Assembly: GCA_031398055.1 (NCBI GenBank)
Contig: JANNMS010000173.1
Span: forward strand, 1 to 53,471
Direction of reading: 5' to 3'
Length of the DNA stretch: 53,471 nt
Source: M3007 sp031398055
GTDB lineage: Bacteria; Bacteroidota; Bacteroidia; Chitinophagales; Saprospiraceae
Shown here: one piece after another, positions 1-8,950 of the stretch
Layout of the letters: each line of letters begins with the position of its first letter
How positions within the stretch are numbered: position 1 is the first letter of the stretch
The notes under the pieces: generated by a model
The model's input: only the letters and a program-made list of their open reading frames with translations
Databases searched by the model: none
Told to the model about the DNA's origin: nothing
Made by a program: the position numbers and the translations under genes

Positions 1-46
1 TATGTGTTCTATGTGAAAACTCCTCTGTTTTCTATGTGTTAAAAAC
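1..46. repeat. phrase-like repeat at the window edge, containing the MFS stop codon
   Basis: The words TATGTGTTCTATGTG and TTTTCTATGTGTT repeat here at close range. Read on the minus strand they give AACACATAGAAAA followed by CACATAGAACACATA. The TAG stop of the minus-strand MFS gene (32-34) is itself inside the repeat. The same vocabulary (GAACACAGAT, ACACAG) returns at the far right end of the window. Confidence 0.6.
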
Positions 47-1270
47 ATTCCCAAACCGTCGCACAAAAACCACCCACCCCAAAACGATAAAAAACGTCGC
101 CGCCACCATCGGCAACATCCCGTTCAAACTATTCAAATAACCGGCAACGATCGGCGGAAAAATTTGCCCGACCGACATCATACTTTGGTTGATGCCCAAA
201 ATTTCGCCCTGCTCTTTTTCGCCAGCCGAAGCCGAGACGACCGTCGTCAAATTGGGCGAAGTGATGCCTTGAAAAATGGCAATAAACGGATTGACCAAGG
301 CCACCCACCACAATTTTTGCGGCAGCAAAATGCAGGCAACGGCCACGCCGAGCAGCAAAATTGACCAACGGAGCAGCCGTTCGGGTTTGAATTTTCGCGC
401 CAATTTCCGGACAATCACGCCTTGCGTAAAAACCAGCCAAATCCCAATCCAACCGAACAAAAACCCAATTTCTTTCTCGCCAATCCCAAATTTTTGCATC
501 ATGTAAACTGCATAAAACTGGGTGAAAAATGAAAATCCGAGCGAAATCAAAAGCGAAACCGTGAAAATCCCACTCAAATTGGGCGAAGCAAATGCTTTTC
601 GGATGTTCCGCCAACCTGCCCCGAAACGCACCGGCGTGTCGCGTTTTTCTTTCAAAGTTTCTCGAAAAATGAATTGGACCACGGCCAAATTGACCAAAGT
701 TAAACCCGCCGTGAACCAAAACGGTGTGGCATGGTCGAACCACGAAACCACTGAATTATCGGCCAAAATGCCACCGATCGCTGGGCCCAAAATGAAACCG
801 AGTCCAAAAGCCATGCCCACCATGCCAAAATATTTTGTCCGATTTTCGGGCGTGGCAATGTCGGAAAGCGACGACATGATGATGGAAATATTGCCGCCGG
901 TGAACCCAGGAAGCATCCGCGAGAAAAAAAGCAGCGGCAGATTTTGGGTATGGATGGCCCAAGCGAAAAGCAAATAACCAATCAAAGTACCGACGAGTGC
1001 GATTTGCAACATCGGTTTCCGGCCAAAACGGTCGGAAAGTGCACCCAAAATCGGTGCACCGAAAAACTGCATCAACGGGTACGCCGCAATCAAATATCCG
1101 TACAAAATGCTCCGTGCCGCCACCGAAGTTTCGGGAGAAAGCAGGCCGCTTTCCGGGTTCAAAAACAGTCCGGGCAGCACCGGGATGATGATGCCCACGC
1201 CCAACATATCTAAAAAAACGGTGAGGAAAACGGTCAGGACGGGGCTGTTTGATGCAGATTTTTTTGTCAT
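32..1270 (-). CDS. MFS drug/metabolite exporter, TetA-like
   Basis: A 412-residue major facilitator superfamily transporter of the inner membrane, predicted to export small hydrophobic compounds by proton antiport. Residues 10-35 form the first helix, with the DMLGVGIIIPVLP signature of the TetA/multidrug DHA1 group. The loop motif GALSDRFGRKP (about 76-86) is MFS motif A, and about twelve hydrophobic segments follow. The ATG at 1270 (MTKKSAS) was chosen because the longer reading frame would run into the mscS-like gene that ends at 1282. The 11-bp gap to that gene suggests cotranscription, with the channel first. The substrate cannot be read from sequence; tetracycline resistance should not be assumed. 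Confidence 0.88.
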   Translation of the reverse strand: MTKKSASNSPVLTVFLTVFLDMLGVGIIIPVLPGLFLNPESGLLSPETSVAARSILYGYLIAAYPLMQFFGAPILGALSDRFGRKPMLQIALVGTLIGYLLFAWAIHTQNLPLLFFSRMLPGFTGGNISIIMSSLSDIATPENRTKYFGMVGMAFGLGFILGPAIGGILADNSVVSWFDHATPFWFTAGLTLVNLAVVQFIFRETLKEKRDTPVRFGAGWRNIRKAFASPNLSGIFTVSLLISLGFSFFTQFYAVYMMQKFGIGEKEIGFLFGWIGIWLVFTQGVIVRKLARKFKPERLLRWSILLLGVAVACILLPQKLWWVALVNPFIAIFQGITSPNLTTVVSASAGEKEQGEILGINQSMMSVGQIFPPIVAGYLNSLNGMLPMVAATFFIVLGWVVFVRRFGNVFNT

Positions 1271-1281
1271 TTTTTTTAAAA

Positions 1282-2079
1282 TTATTCTTCCAAACCCTCC
1301 TTCGCCAACACAATCCCCACTGCATCGAACGCCTTTTTCAATTCCTCGTTCAAATAATAAAAAGTATCCGAATATTTTTCGCCGACCGTCCAACAGCCGA
1401 TAGTCACGGTCATCGCGTCGCGGGGAAAACCTTCTATTTCAACAAAAGCATCTTTTCCAGCCACCCGAAATGGGCATTTATTGACCACCTCGCCAACCAC
1501 CGCCCGCAGCAAATTGATGGACGTGTCATCTTTCACATCAATTTTTACATCGGAGCGCACCTCGTCGCCGAGGTGGATATTTTCAATCGGGCCTTCCGAC
1601 ATTTTTCCGTTCGGGATGATGATCCGTTTGCCCGCCGGCGTCATCAAAATGGTGTTGAAAATCTGGATTTCGTCCACCCGACCCGATTTTTCAACCACCG
1701 TAATTTGGTCGCCAACTTTGTACGGACGAAATAGCAAAATCAAAATGCCGCTCGCAAAATTGCCCAAACTGCCCTGCAATGCCAATCCGATTGCAAATGC
1801 CAAGGCCGAAAAAATGGCAATAAACGAGGTCGTTTCAAAACCCAATTTCCCGGCAACGACCAGCAAAAGAAAAATTTTCATCGCCACGTCCAACATCGAG
1901 GAAAAAAACGGGCGCAGGCTGGTGTCCACATTTCTCGTTTTCAAAACGTGGGCAAAAGTGGCAGAAACCCGTTTTATCACCCACAAACCGCCGACCAACA
2001 TGGCGAGTGCCAAAATCAAGTTTGGCCCGTATTTCTTGGCGATTTCTATTCCTTCATCAAAATAAGATGCTACTTCCAT
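1282..2079 (-). CDS. MscS-family mechanosensitive ion channel
   Basis: A 265-residue small-conductance mechanosensitive channel. It opens under membrane tension and releases solutes on osmotic downshock. Three N-terminal membrane helices (about 18-38, 60-85 and 88-115) are followed by the MscS beta domain. Typical sequence there includes YKVGDQITV and FNTILMTPAGKRIIIPNG, the loop where family members carry a conserved PN. The length is close to E. coli MscS (286). The start MEVASYFDEG at 2079 was preferred over an upstream in-frame codon because the extra residues look like untranslated leader. It is transcribed away from the M1 peptidase gene, with 142 bp between the two starts, and lies just upstream of the MFS exporter. 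Confidence 0.9.
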   Translation of the reverse strand: MEVASYFDEGIEIAKKYGPNLILALAMLVGGLWVIKRVSATFAHVLKTRNVDTSLRPFFSSMLDVAMKIFLLLVVAGKLGFETTSFIAIFSALAFAIGLALQGSLGNFASGILILLFRPYKVGDQITVVEKSGRVDEIQIFNTILMTPAGKRIIIPNGKMSEGPIENIHLGDEVRSDVKIDVKDDTSINLLRAVVGEVVNKCPFRVAGKDAFVEIEGFPRDAMTVTIGCWTVGEKYSDTFYYLNEELKKAFDAVGIVLAKEGLEE

Positions 2080-2221
2080 TTTACGTTTGTTTGTGTCAAT
2101 TGATGTTTGAAAAAAGTAATTTGCCGAAAAGCGGGGCAAAGATTGTTAATCCGTTGCGACCTTTCGGCCTCCTATTTTTAAAAAATATTGGTCATTTCTT
2201 TTTCCAAAAAATTCTAAATAA

Positions 2222-4909
2222 ATGATTTCTGCAATCAAAAATTGTAATTTTAAAATAGCAAATCTGCTGTTCGCGGTTTTGCTTTTGGCTTTTTCCTGCT
2301 CGCCGAAGCAGTCGCCGAATATTTCCGAAACCCCAACGCGCCCCGGCGAACCCGGAAAATGGAGCGAAATTTCAAAACCAATCACCGGCGAAGAGCCATC
2401 CGACACTTCTGAAATCCCGGAAGTTTATGGTTTTGAAGACATTGTCATCGAACCCGAACCCGCCGCCGCACACCTCGACACGCTGCCGCCGTACAATCCC
2501 TCCCACACTTTTGAGTACGATTTGATTCACACCAAATTGGATTTGAGTTTTGATTGGGAAAAAAAATGGGTCAACGGCAAGGCAACTTTGACTTTTCGCC
2601 CCTGGTTTTACCCGGCCGACCAGGTGACTTTTGATGCCAAAGGTTTTGATATTCAATCAGTTACGTTCGACGGGCAGGCTGCGCCGTTGAAATATGATTA
2701 TGACAATTTGAAATTGACCGTTCATCTGGGAAAGACATTTACCAAAAAAGACGAGGTCAAATTGATGATAAAATACACCGCAAAACCTGACGAACGCACC
2801 GACATCGGCGGCAGCGCGGCCATCACATCTGATAAAGGTTTGTATTTTATAAATGCCGACGGCGCGGACATTTCAAAACCAAAACAAATCTGGACGCAGG
2901 GCGAGACCGAGGCAAATTCCTGCTGGTTTCCGACGAACGACAAACCGAACGAACGCTGCACCCAAGAAATGTACCTGACCGTCGCCGACAATTTCAAAAC
3001 ACTCTCGAACGGCATTTTAAAAGAATCAAAAAAGAACGCCGACGGTACGCGAACAGATTACTGGAAAATGGACAAACCGCACGCGCCCTACCTTTTTATG
3101 ATTGCCGTCGGCGAATTTGCGGTGGTCAAAGACAAGTGGAACGGCATCGATGTGGAATATTGGGTCGAGCCAAAATTCGAGGCTGACGCTCGCGACATTT
3201 TCCCGTACACCACCGAAATGCTTGATTTTTTCTCAAAAAAATTGAATTATCCCTACCCTTGGCCAAAATTTTCGCAAATCATCGTCCGTGATTTTGTGTC
3301 CGGCGCGATGGAAAATACGACTGCCGTGATTTTTGGCGAGTTCATCCAAATGCACAAACGCGACTTGCTCGACGCCCACATGACGAATGAAAAAATCGTG
3401 GCGCACGAGATGTTTCACCATTGGTTTGGCGATTTGGTCACGACCGAAAGTTGGGCGAATTTGACTTTGAACGAAGGTTTTGCCAATTTTTCCGAACTAC
3501 TTTGGTGCGAACACAAGCACGGCGCGGACGAAGCGGGCTATCATTTGATGCAAGAACAGCAAGGATATTTGTTTTCCGCAGCCGATGGCGGTCACCCCCT
3601 GATCCATTTTGCGCACCGCGACCGGGAGGAAATGTTTGATTCCCATTCATATAATAAAGGTGGTTGCACTTTAAATATGCTTCGCGAAGTCGTCGGCGAA
3701 GAAGCATTTTGGGCAAGTTTGAGTGCTTATTTGAAAAAACACGAATTCACCGATGTCGAGGCCGACGAACTTCGGATGGCTTTCGAGGACGTGACCGGAC
3801 AGGATTTGTCGTGGTTTTGGAATCAGTGGTTTTTTGGCGCAGGCCACCCGGTTTTGGACGTGAAAACGGAGTGGGACGAGGCCACAAAAACCGCAACTTT
3901 GAAAATCAACCAAACCCAAAAAGGCAAAAATGTGGCGCACGTTTTCAACATTCCGATGGCCGTCGATATTTATGATGCCTCCGGAAAAGTGCGCCGCGAG
4001 CAAATTCGATTGACAAAACGCGAAAATTCTTTCCAATTTAAATGCGAAACCCGCCCCGCGCTGATTAATGAAGATGCCACTAAAAACCTGCTTTGCATCA
4101 AAAATGTGGAGCATTCTGCTGTCGAATGGGCATTTATGTTTGACCACGCGCCGCTTTTTCGCGACCGCTGGGACGCGCTCGATGCTTTGGAAAAAATGGA
4201 ATCACCGCTGCTCGCCGACATTTCGCGCGAGGCTTTGACCGATAAATTTTACGGCATCCGGGCAAAAGCCCTCGGCGTTGTGGACCACAAAAACGCGCAA
4301 AATTTGGCCATCATCGAAAAAATAGCGGAAAGCGACCCCGAGCCAGAACCACGCTCTGCGGCCATCGAATTTTTGGGCGAAACGGGCGACAAAAAATATG
4401 TCCCCGCCCTGCAAAAAGGCCTCGTGCGCACCGTTCCGTATTCCGTTTTGGGTGCTGCGCTGGGTGCTTTGTCAAAAATTGACCCTGCCTCGATTGCCGC
4501 GATGGCTATCGAATTGGAAAATGAAGAAAGCCCTGCCGTTGTCGTGACTTTGTCAGAACTTTATGCCGAAAAACCGGATGTCGCCAAACTCGCCTGGTTC
4601 AAAAAGCAGGAAGAAAAAATGGATGAAATGGCCGCGTTTTCGTTTTTTGCCAATTATCAAAAGTTTTTGACTGGTTTGAACGACTCGACGGCGACCAATT
4701 CGGCGATTGAAAATTGGAAAATGATTGCTTTCAACATGTCCGCAAGTCAATGGCGGCGTTTTTCGGCAACCAAATCGCTGGCCGATATGCGGAATTTTTA
4801 CCGGGAAAAAGGTGAAATCACCCGCGCCGCAGAAATGCAAACCATCATCGGAGAGATAAAATCAAAGGAAACCGACCCGACTTTGAAATTGTACTACGAT
4901 ATGTTTTAA
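2222..4909 (+). CDS. M1 family aminopeptidase, lipoprotein
   Basis: An 895-residue zinc aminopeptidase related to aminopeptidase N and leukotriene A4 hydrolase, cleaving N-terminal residues from peptides. The N-terminus is a lipoprotein signal with lipobox LAFSC (Cys26), so the enzyme is probably anchored to the periplasmic or outer face of a membrane. The exopeptidase motif GAMEN starts at residue 361. The zinc site is HEMFH (His395, Glu396, His399) with the third ligand Glu418 eighteen residues on, in NEGFANF. After about residue 640 the protein turns into helical HEAT-like repeats (for example EPRSAAIEFLGETGDKKYV), as in longer Bacteroidota members. It is monocistronic, with a phrase-repeat hairpin following the stop. 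Confidence 0.93.
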   Translation: MISAIKNCNFKIANLLFAVLLLAFSCSPKQSPNISETPTRPGEPGKWSEISKPITGEEPSDTSEIPEVYGFEDIVIEPEPAAAHLDTLPPYNPSHTFEYDLIHTKLDLSFDWEKKWVNGKATLTFRPWFYPADQVTFDAKGFDIQSVTFDGQAAPLKYDYDNLKLTVHLGKTFTKKDEVKLMIKYTAKPDERTDIGGSAAITSDKGLYFINADGADISKPKQIWTQGETEANSCWFPTNDKPNERCTQEMYLTVADNFKTLSNGILKESKKNADGTRTDYWKMDKPHAPYLFMIAVGEFAVVKDKWNGIDVEYWVEPKFEADARDIFPYTTEMLDFFSKKLNYPYPWPKFSQIIVRDFVSGAMENTTAVIFGEFIQMHKRDLLDAHMTNEKIVAHEMFHHWFGDLVTTESWANLTLNEGFANFSELLWCEHKHGADEAGYHLMQEQQGYLFSAADGGHPLIHFAHRDREEMFDSHSYNKGGCTLNMLREVVGEEAFWASLSAYLKKHEFTDVEADELRMAFEDVTGQDLSWFWNQWFFGAGHPVLDVKTEWDEATKTATLKINQTQKGKNVAHVFNIPMAVDIYDASGKVRREQIRLTKRENSFQFKCETRPALINEDATKNLLCIKNVEHSAVEWAFMFDHAPLFRDRWDALDALEKMESPLLADISREALTDKFYGIRAKALGVVDHKNAQNLAIIEKIAESDPEPEPRSAAIEFLGETGDKKYVPALQKGLVRTVPYSVLGAALGALSKIDPASIAAMAIELENEESPAVVVTLSELYAEKPDVAKLAWFKKQEEKMDEMAAFSFFANYQKFLTGLNDSTATNSAIENWKMIAFNMSASQWRRFSATKSLADMRNFYREKGEITRAAEMQTIIGEIKSKETDPTLKLYYDMF

Positions 4910-4910
4910 A

Positions 4911-5055
4911 ACTGGTTATTGGGGAATTGGTTATTGGGGAATTGGTTATTAGGAAATTGGGGAATTGGTTCGCCATACCAATTTTCCAATAACCAATTTC
5001 CTAATAACCAATTTTCCAATAACTAATTCCCCAATAACAAATAACCAATAACAAA
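4911..5055. repeat. phrase-repeat array forming a long hairpin
   Basis: The left half contains three near copies of GGTTATTGGGGAATT and a GGAAATTGGGG variant. The right half contains the complement words (CCAATAACCAATTTCC, CCAATAACTAATTCCCC, CCAATAAC). The two halves can pair across the spacer TTCGCCATA, near 4970. The array fills the whole gap between the M1 stop and the rhodanese start. A single-copy version of the same hairpin is at 32831-32897. Confidence 0.8.
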
Positions 5056-5056
5056 A

Positions 5057-5359
5057 ATGGATATCTCCGTTCACGAACTCAAACAAAAATTAGACGCGCA
5101 AGAAAACTTCGTTTTCATCGATGTGCGCGAGCCTTGGGAATTTGCAGAATTCAACCTCGGCGCAAAACTCATCCCCGTCGGCGACCTCGGCAACCACCTC
5201 GAAGAATTGCTGCCGCACCGCGACGAAGAAATTGTGGTGCATTGCCGTTCGGGCGCGCGCAGCGGCATGGCAAAATCAATTTTGACCGCGCAAGGTTTTT
5301 CAAATGTCAGGAATACGCTCGGCGGGGTTTTGGCTTGGCAGGAGGCTTTCGGCAAATGA
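5057..5359 (+). CDS. single-domain rhodanese-like sulfurtransferase
   Basis: A 100-residue protein made of one rhodanese domain. Rhodaneses carry a persulfide on an active-site cysteine and pass sulfur to acceptors. FIDVREPWEF (19-29) is the conserved CH2A-type segment, and the active-site loop is CRSGARS with Cys63. No signal peptide is visible, so it is probably cytoplasmic. The ATG at 5057 lies directly after the phrase-repeat array, and the gene ends before a strong bidirectional terminator. The partner in sulfur transfer is unknown; the isc genes are 45 kb away. Confidence 0.92.
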   Translation: MDISVHELKQKLDAQENFVFIDVREPWEFAEFNLGAKLIPVGDLGNHLEELLPHRDEEIVVHCRSGARSGMAKSILTAQGFSNVRNTLGGVLAWQEAFGK

Positions 5360-5363
5360 TTTT

Positions 5364-5431
5364 CTAAAAATGCACAAAAAAAATGGCTCGAAGTTGAAAA
5401 ACTCCGGGCCATTTTTTTTGTGCATTTTTAG
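5364..5431. terminator. bidirectional intrinsic terminator, 24-bp perfect stem
   Basis: The arms 5364-5387 and 5408-5431 are perfectly complementary over 24 bp, enclosing a 20-nt loop. The inner part is GCC/GGC and both outer sides are rich in A and T, so the structure can work on either strand. It lies between the convergent rhodanese gene and the minus-strand membrane protein gene. Confidence 0.9.
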
Positions 5432-5440
5432 GTTCATCGT

Positions 5441-5806
5441 TCAAACCTCTTCCTTTTTCGGCGGGTTTTTTCTTTCATAAAAATAAGCTGCCAACATTCC
5501 GCCGCCGCCAAAAATCGCAACCATTGCAAAATACAAACCAGTCGTTTCGCCTTCCGAGAGACCACTGAAAATTGAACGGCTGAACAAAATCGCCAAAAAC
5601 AAACCGATTCCCGCACCGATAAACATCAATCCCCATTTCAAAACGCCCGACGGATTGGTCGCATTTTTTTTGTCTCTGGGGTCAATCCCTTTTTCAATCA
5701 GAGCCATATTTTCTTGATTGACCAGGTACCGAATCCCAAAAATCATTAGAAAAAGACTCACCGAGCCAACTATCGGAATCATTACAGCCAATTGATGTTG
5801 ATCCAT
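5441..5806 (-). CDS. small three-helix membrane protein, DUF6249-like
   Basis: A 121-residue protein with three hydrophobic segments (about 8-28, 57-77 and 88-108) and a short charged tail NPPKKEEV. Between helices 1 and 2 it has NQENMALIEKGIDP, which resembles the ERMAALEKGI stretch of small Bacteroidota membrane proteins annotated as DUF6249. No enzymatic motif is visible and no role is known to me. It sits 113 bp downstream of the GH92 gene on the same strand and could be cotranscribed with it. The family assignment is from memory and moderate in confidence. Confidence 0.65.
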   Translation of the reverse strand: MDQHQLAVMIPIVGSVSLFLMIFGIRYLVNQENMALIEKGIDPRDKKNATNPSGVLKWGLMFIGAGIGLFLAILFSRSIFSGLSEGETTGLYFAMVAIFGGGGMLAAYFYERKNPPKKEEV

Positions 5807-5919
5807 TTTGTTATTAATTTTTGATGTGAAAAATTTTGTGAAATATCATTTTCAACACCAGACAGCCGATTGAAAAATTAGGTTACAGCCAATTCGAAAA
5901 ATATCTCAATTTCCCAATA

Positions 5920-8847
5920 TCAAAATATCTCAACCTCGTCAATCATCAACCAACACGGATTTCCCGCGCCTTTGTGCCACGCCGGGCACCGCAAAAGCGA
6001 CTCGCTGACGACCCGAACAAAACGGGTTTTGATTTTTTTGGGAAAATTTAAAGTAAAATCTTGCAGCAGCATCCCCATTTCGGTCGGCAAATTTTTGGTT
6101 GAAATTTCCCCGGCGGGTTGAAAGTTTTTGCCGTCGTCCGAAATTTCGACGCGGATTTTTTCGGGAAAAAATATCCACGAATTGTTGTCCTGCAAAAAAC
6201 CGGCGACCACTTTTTCGACCTTTTTCTTTTTTCCCAAATCAAAAACAACGTCAAAATTTTGCCCATCGAAACCCTGCCAATCGCCTGACCGGAAATCCGC
6301 CGCGCCCCGAATTTGGTCAATCAGACCTGTTTCGCCGCGCCCGGTGTACTGGTTGTTGAACTGGCAATTGTATTTCTCAATTTTCAAACCGGGGCGCATT
6401 TTTGAAAAATTAGAAACCATTTCGCCGCTTCGTTTTCCATTTTTCGAAGCAAAAGATTTCAAAACCATCGTTTCCGAAATTTCAAAAGCACCCGAAAAAC
6501 GCGCCGATTTTTCAGTCGGTTCGCTGCCGTCGGTCGTGTAAAAAATGGCCGCAGCTGCGTCGAGACAGCCCAGTTCGATGCTTTGTTTTTCTTTAAAAAC
6601 CCGTTTTCCAGTTTTCAAAAAAGGGATTGGAACGATGTCCGGCGCATCAATTTTTGAAACCGGCCAGTCATTTTCCGCTGTTCCAAAACTGCTCGGCTGG
6701 TCGGTCATTTCAAAAACAAGTTCGCCGCCGGAAGTCAAAATTTCATGCGAAATCCATGATTTTGAATATGTTAGGCCATTCAACGTGGCATTTTTGATGT
6801 AAAAATTTTTGTCAGAAATGCCGTTTGCCTGCACTGTGAATTTTTTGCCGTTCGGCAAATTCAAAACCGTTTTTTCAAAAAGTGGCGTTCCAAAAACATA
6901 CTGCCCACCGACCGGAACCGCCGGGTAAAAACCCATCGCCGAAAAAACGAGCCACGCCGACATTTGCCCACAATCTTCATTTCCACTCAAACCGTCGGGC
7001 TGGTCGGAGTACATTTTTTGCATGATTTCGTGGACGCGCTGCTGCGTTTTCGAAGGCTGCCCGGCAAAATTGTAGAGGTACGCGATGTGGTGGCTCGGTT
7101 CATTTCCCTGCACATATTGCCCGATCAAACCGGTCATGTCGGACTGGTTTCGACCCGAGGTTTCGGATTTTGCAGCAAATAATTCATCCAAATTTTGGAG
7201 AAATTTTTCGCGCCCGCCGTGCAATTTCACCAACCCAGAAACATCCTGCTGCGCCGAAAAACGGTACTGCCAAGCATTGGCTTCGGTGTAGTTAAAATTG
7301 ACCTCGAACGGGTCAAAAGGTATGTACCAAGCCGAGTTATTTTTTGCCCGAAAAAAGCCAGTTTCGCTGTCAAAAATGTTTTTGTAAAATTGCCCGCGCT
7401 GGTAAAATTTCTGCGCAACTTCCTGGTTTCCAATACTTTCGGCCATCCGCGCGATTGCCCAATCGTCAAAAGCATATTCCAAAGTTTTGGCAACCGATTC
7501 TGGTTCTTTTTCCGAAGGAATGTAGCCCATCGAACGATAAAATTCGAGGCCAAAACGGTTAGCATCGGCACTGCGTTGCATGGCTTCGAGTGCTTTTTTG
7601 CTGTCAAAATTTCGCAAATATTTCGACCAAGCATCGGCAATCACCGGCACGGCGTGGTAGCCAATCATGCACTCGGTTTCGTTGGCCGCCAGTTCCCAAA
7701 CTGGCAGCAAACTGCCCTCGTCATATTGTTTTAAAAAAGTATTTACAAAATCCTGAGTTCGTGTCGGTTCGAGCAAAGTGTACAGCGGATTGGCCGCCCG
7801 GTGCGTGTCCCACAGCGAAAAAACCGAGTAAATCGGGCGGTCGGATTCATGGATTTTTTGGTCGCGGCCACGATATTTTCCATCCACATCCGAAAAAATA
7901 TTCGGCACGACCAAAGTGTGATAAAGTGCGGTGTAAAATGAAGTTTTCTGCGCTACCGTGCCACCTTCGACTTCGATTTTTGAAAGTTGGGATGCCCATT
8001 TTGCCTGCGTTTCTGTTTTTATTTTATCAAAATCAAAATGGTTTGCCTCGGTTTCGAGGTTTTTTCGCGCGCCTTCGATGCTCACTGCCGAAATGCCGAC
8101 GGTCACGACGAGCGGCTCGCCGTCCTGCACAAATTGCAAAATGCCAACAACCGATTTTGAAGAAACCGAGGTTTTTGAAACGTGCGGCTCGACAGCCATG
8201 TCCAACAATTTTGGGTTGGAAAATGGCTTTGAAAAACGGGCGACGAAATACAGGTGCTGTTCAGCGGCCCACGATTTTGAAAAGCGGTAGCCGGCGATTT
8301 CGCGGTCGCTGCAAGTTTCGAGGTGACTGTCCAAAACGAGGTCGCGGTGGCGCAGGTCAATCAAAAGATAGCCGTTTTCCCTGTTTTTTGGAAAAGTGTA
8401 GCGGTGCAGGCCGACGCGTTCGGTGGCCGTGAGTTCGGCTTTGATTTTATCTTTTTCCAAAAAAACGGCGTAAAAACCGGGTTCGGCAACCTCGTTTTTC
8501 TTTTTGAAAAAGGAGCGATAATTCGAGTTTTCGAGTTCCGGGCGACCAGTGAACGGCATAAAAAGCAGGTCGCAAAAATCGGAAACGCCCGTGCCGGAAA
8601 GGTGGGTGTGCGAAAATCCATAAATCAAACTGTCGGAAAAATGATAGCCGCCGCAGCCGTCCCAATCGCCCGGATCAATTCGAGTGTCGGGGCTGAGTTG
8701 CACCATGCCAAACGGGGCGGTCGCGCCGGGAAATGTGTGGCCGTGGCCGCCGGTGCCGATGAATGGGTTGACGAATTTTAGAGGTTCAGCAGTTTGGGCG
8801 AGGGAAAAAATTGGGAGAAAAAGGAGTGAAAAAAATAGTTTGTTCAT
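5920..8847 (-). CDS. GH92 family glycoside hydrolase (alpha-mannosidase type) with C-terminal carbohydrate-binding-like domains
   Basis: A 975-residue secreted enzyme. The signal peptide MNKLFFSLLFLPIFSLAQ precedes NPFIGTGGHGHTFPGATAPF, the hallmark start of family GH92, calcium-dependent exo-acting alpha-mannosidases. Two motifs expected to line the active site are present: GNEPSHH near residues 581-587 and GNEDCGQMSAW near 622-632 (Glu624, Asp625). After about residue 740 comes a chitobiase C-terminal-like beta domain (IFYTTDGSEPT), then a discoidin/F5-8C-like domain (FVRVVSES near the end), which may bind glycans. There is no T9SS signal at the C-terminus. Glycan specificity cannot be deduced. 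Confidence 0.93.
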   Translation of the reverse strand: MNKLFFSLLFLPIFSLAQTAEPLKFVNPFIGTGGHGHTFPGATAPFGMVQLSPDTRIDPGDWDGCGGYHFSDSLIYGFSHTHLSGTGVSDFCDLLFMPFTGRPELENSNYRSFFKKKNEVAEPGFYAVFLEKDKIKAELTATERVGLHRYTFPKNRENGYLLIDLRHRDLVLDSHLETCSDREIAGYRFSKSWAAEQHLYFVARFSKPFSNPKLLDMAVEPHVSKTSVSSKSVVGILQFVQDGEPLVVTVGISAVSIEGARKNLETEANHFDFDKIKTETQAKWASQLSKIEVEGGTVAQKTSFYTALYHTLVVPNIFSDVDGKYRGRDQKIHESDRPIYSVFSLWDTHRAANPLYTLLEPTRTQDFVNTFLKQYDEGSLLPVWELAANETECMIGYHAVPVIADAWSKYLRNFDSKKALEAMQRSADANRFGLEFYRSMGYIPSEKEPESVAKTLEYAFDDWAIARMAESIGNQEVAQKFYQRGQFYKNIFDSETGFFRAKNNSAWYIPFDPFEVNFNYTEANAWQYRFSAQQDVSGLVKLHGGREKFLQNLDELFAAKSETSGRNQSDMTGLIGQYVQGNEPSHHIAYLYNFAGQPSKTQQRVHEIMQKMYSDQPDGLSGNEDCGQMSAWLVFSAMGFYPAVPVGGQYVFGTPLFEKTVLNLPNGKKFTVQANGISDKNFYIKNATLNGLTYSKSWISHEILTSGGELVFEMTDQPSSFGTAENDWPVSKIDAPDIVPIPFLKTGKRVFKEKQSIELGCLDAAAAIFYTTDGSEPTEKSARFSGAFEISETMVLKSFASKNGKRSGEMVSNFSKMRPGLKIEKYNCQFNNQYTGRGETGLIDQIRGAADFRSGDWQGFDGQNFDVVFDLGKKKKVEKVVAGFLQDNNSWIFFPEKIRVEISDDGKNFQPAGEISTKNLPTEMGMLLQDFTLNFPKKIKTRFVRVVSESLLRCPAWHKGAGNPCWLMIDEVEIF

Positions 8848-8875
8848 CTTTCAATATTGGAAATTACTGGGTCGG

Positions 8876-8942
8876 ATAGAACACTGATTTGGGTGATTTT
8901 CACTGATTTTTTTTAATAAATCAGTGAAAATCAGTGTTCTAT
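8876..8942. repeat. imperfect hairpin of CACTGATT words
   Basis: The right arm AATCAGTGAAAATCAGTGTTCTAT (about 8919-8942) pairs with left-arm words ATAGAACACTGATTT and TTTTCACTGATT; the left arm carries an extra 8-9 nt bulge. The structure starts 9 bp past the stop of the minus-strand EAD11-trypsin-TIR gene, so it may terminate that transcript. It uses the same GAACAC vocabulary as both window ends. Confidence 0.65.
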
Positions 8943-8950
8943 GAATTTTT

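Noticed and set aside
32..1270. Tetracycline resistance gene
   Set aside because: The MFS protein is TetA-like in layout, but many exporters with other substrates share these motifs; specificity cannot be called.
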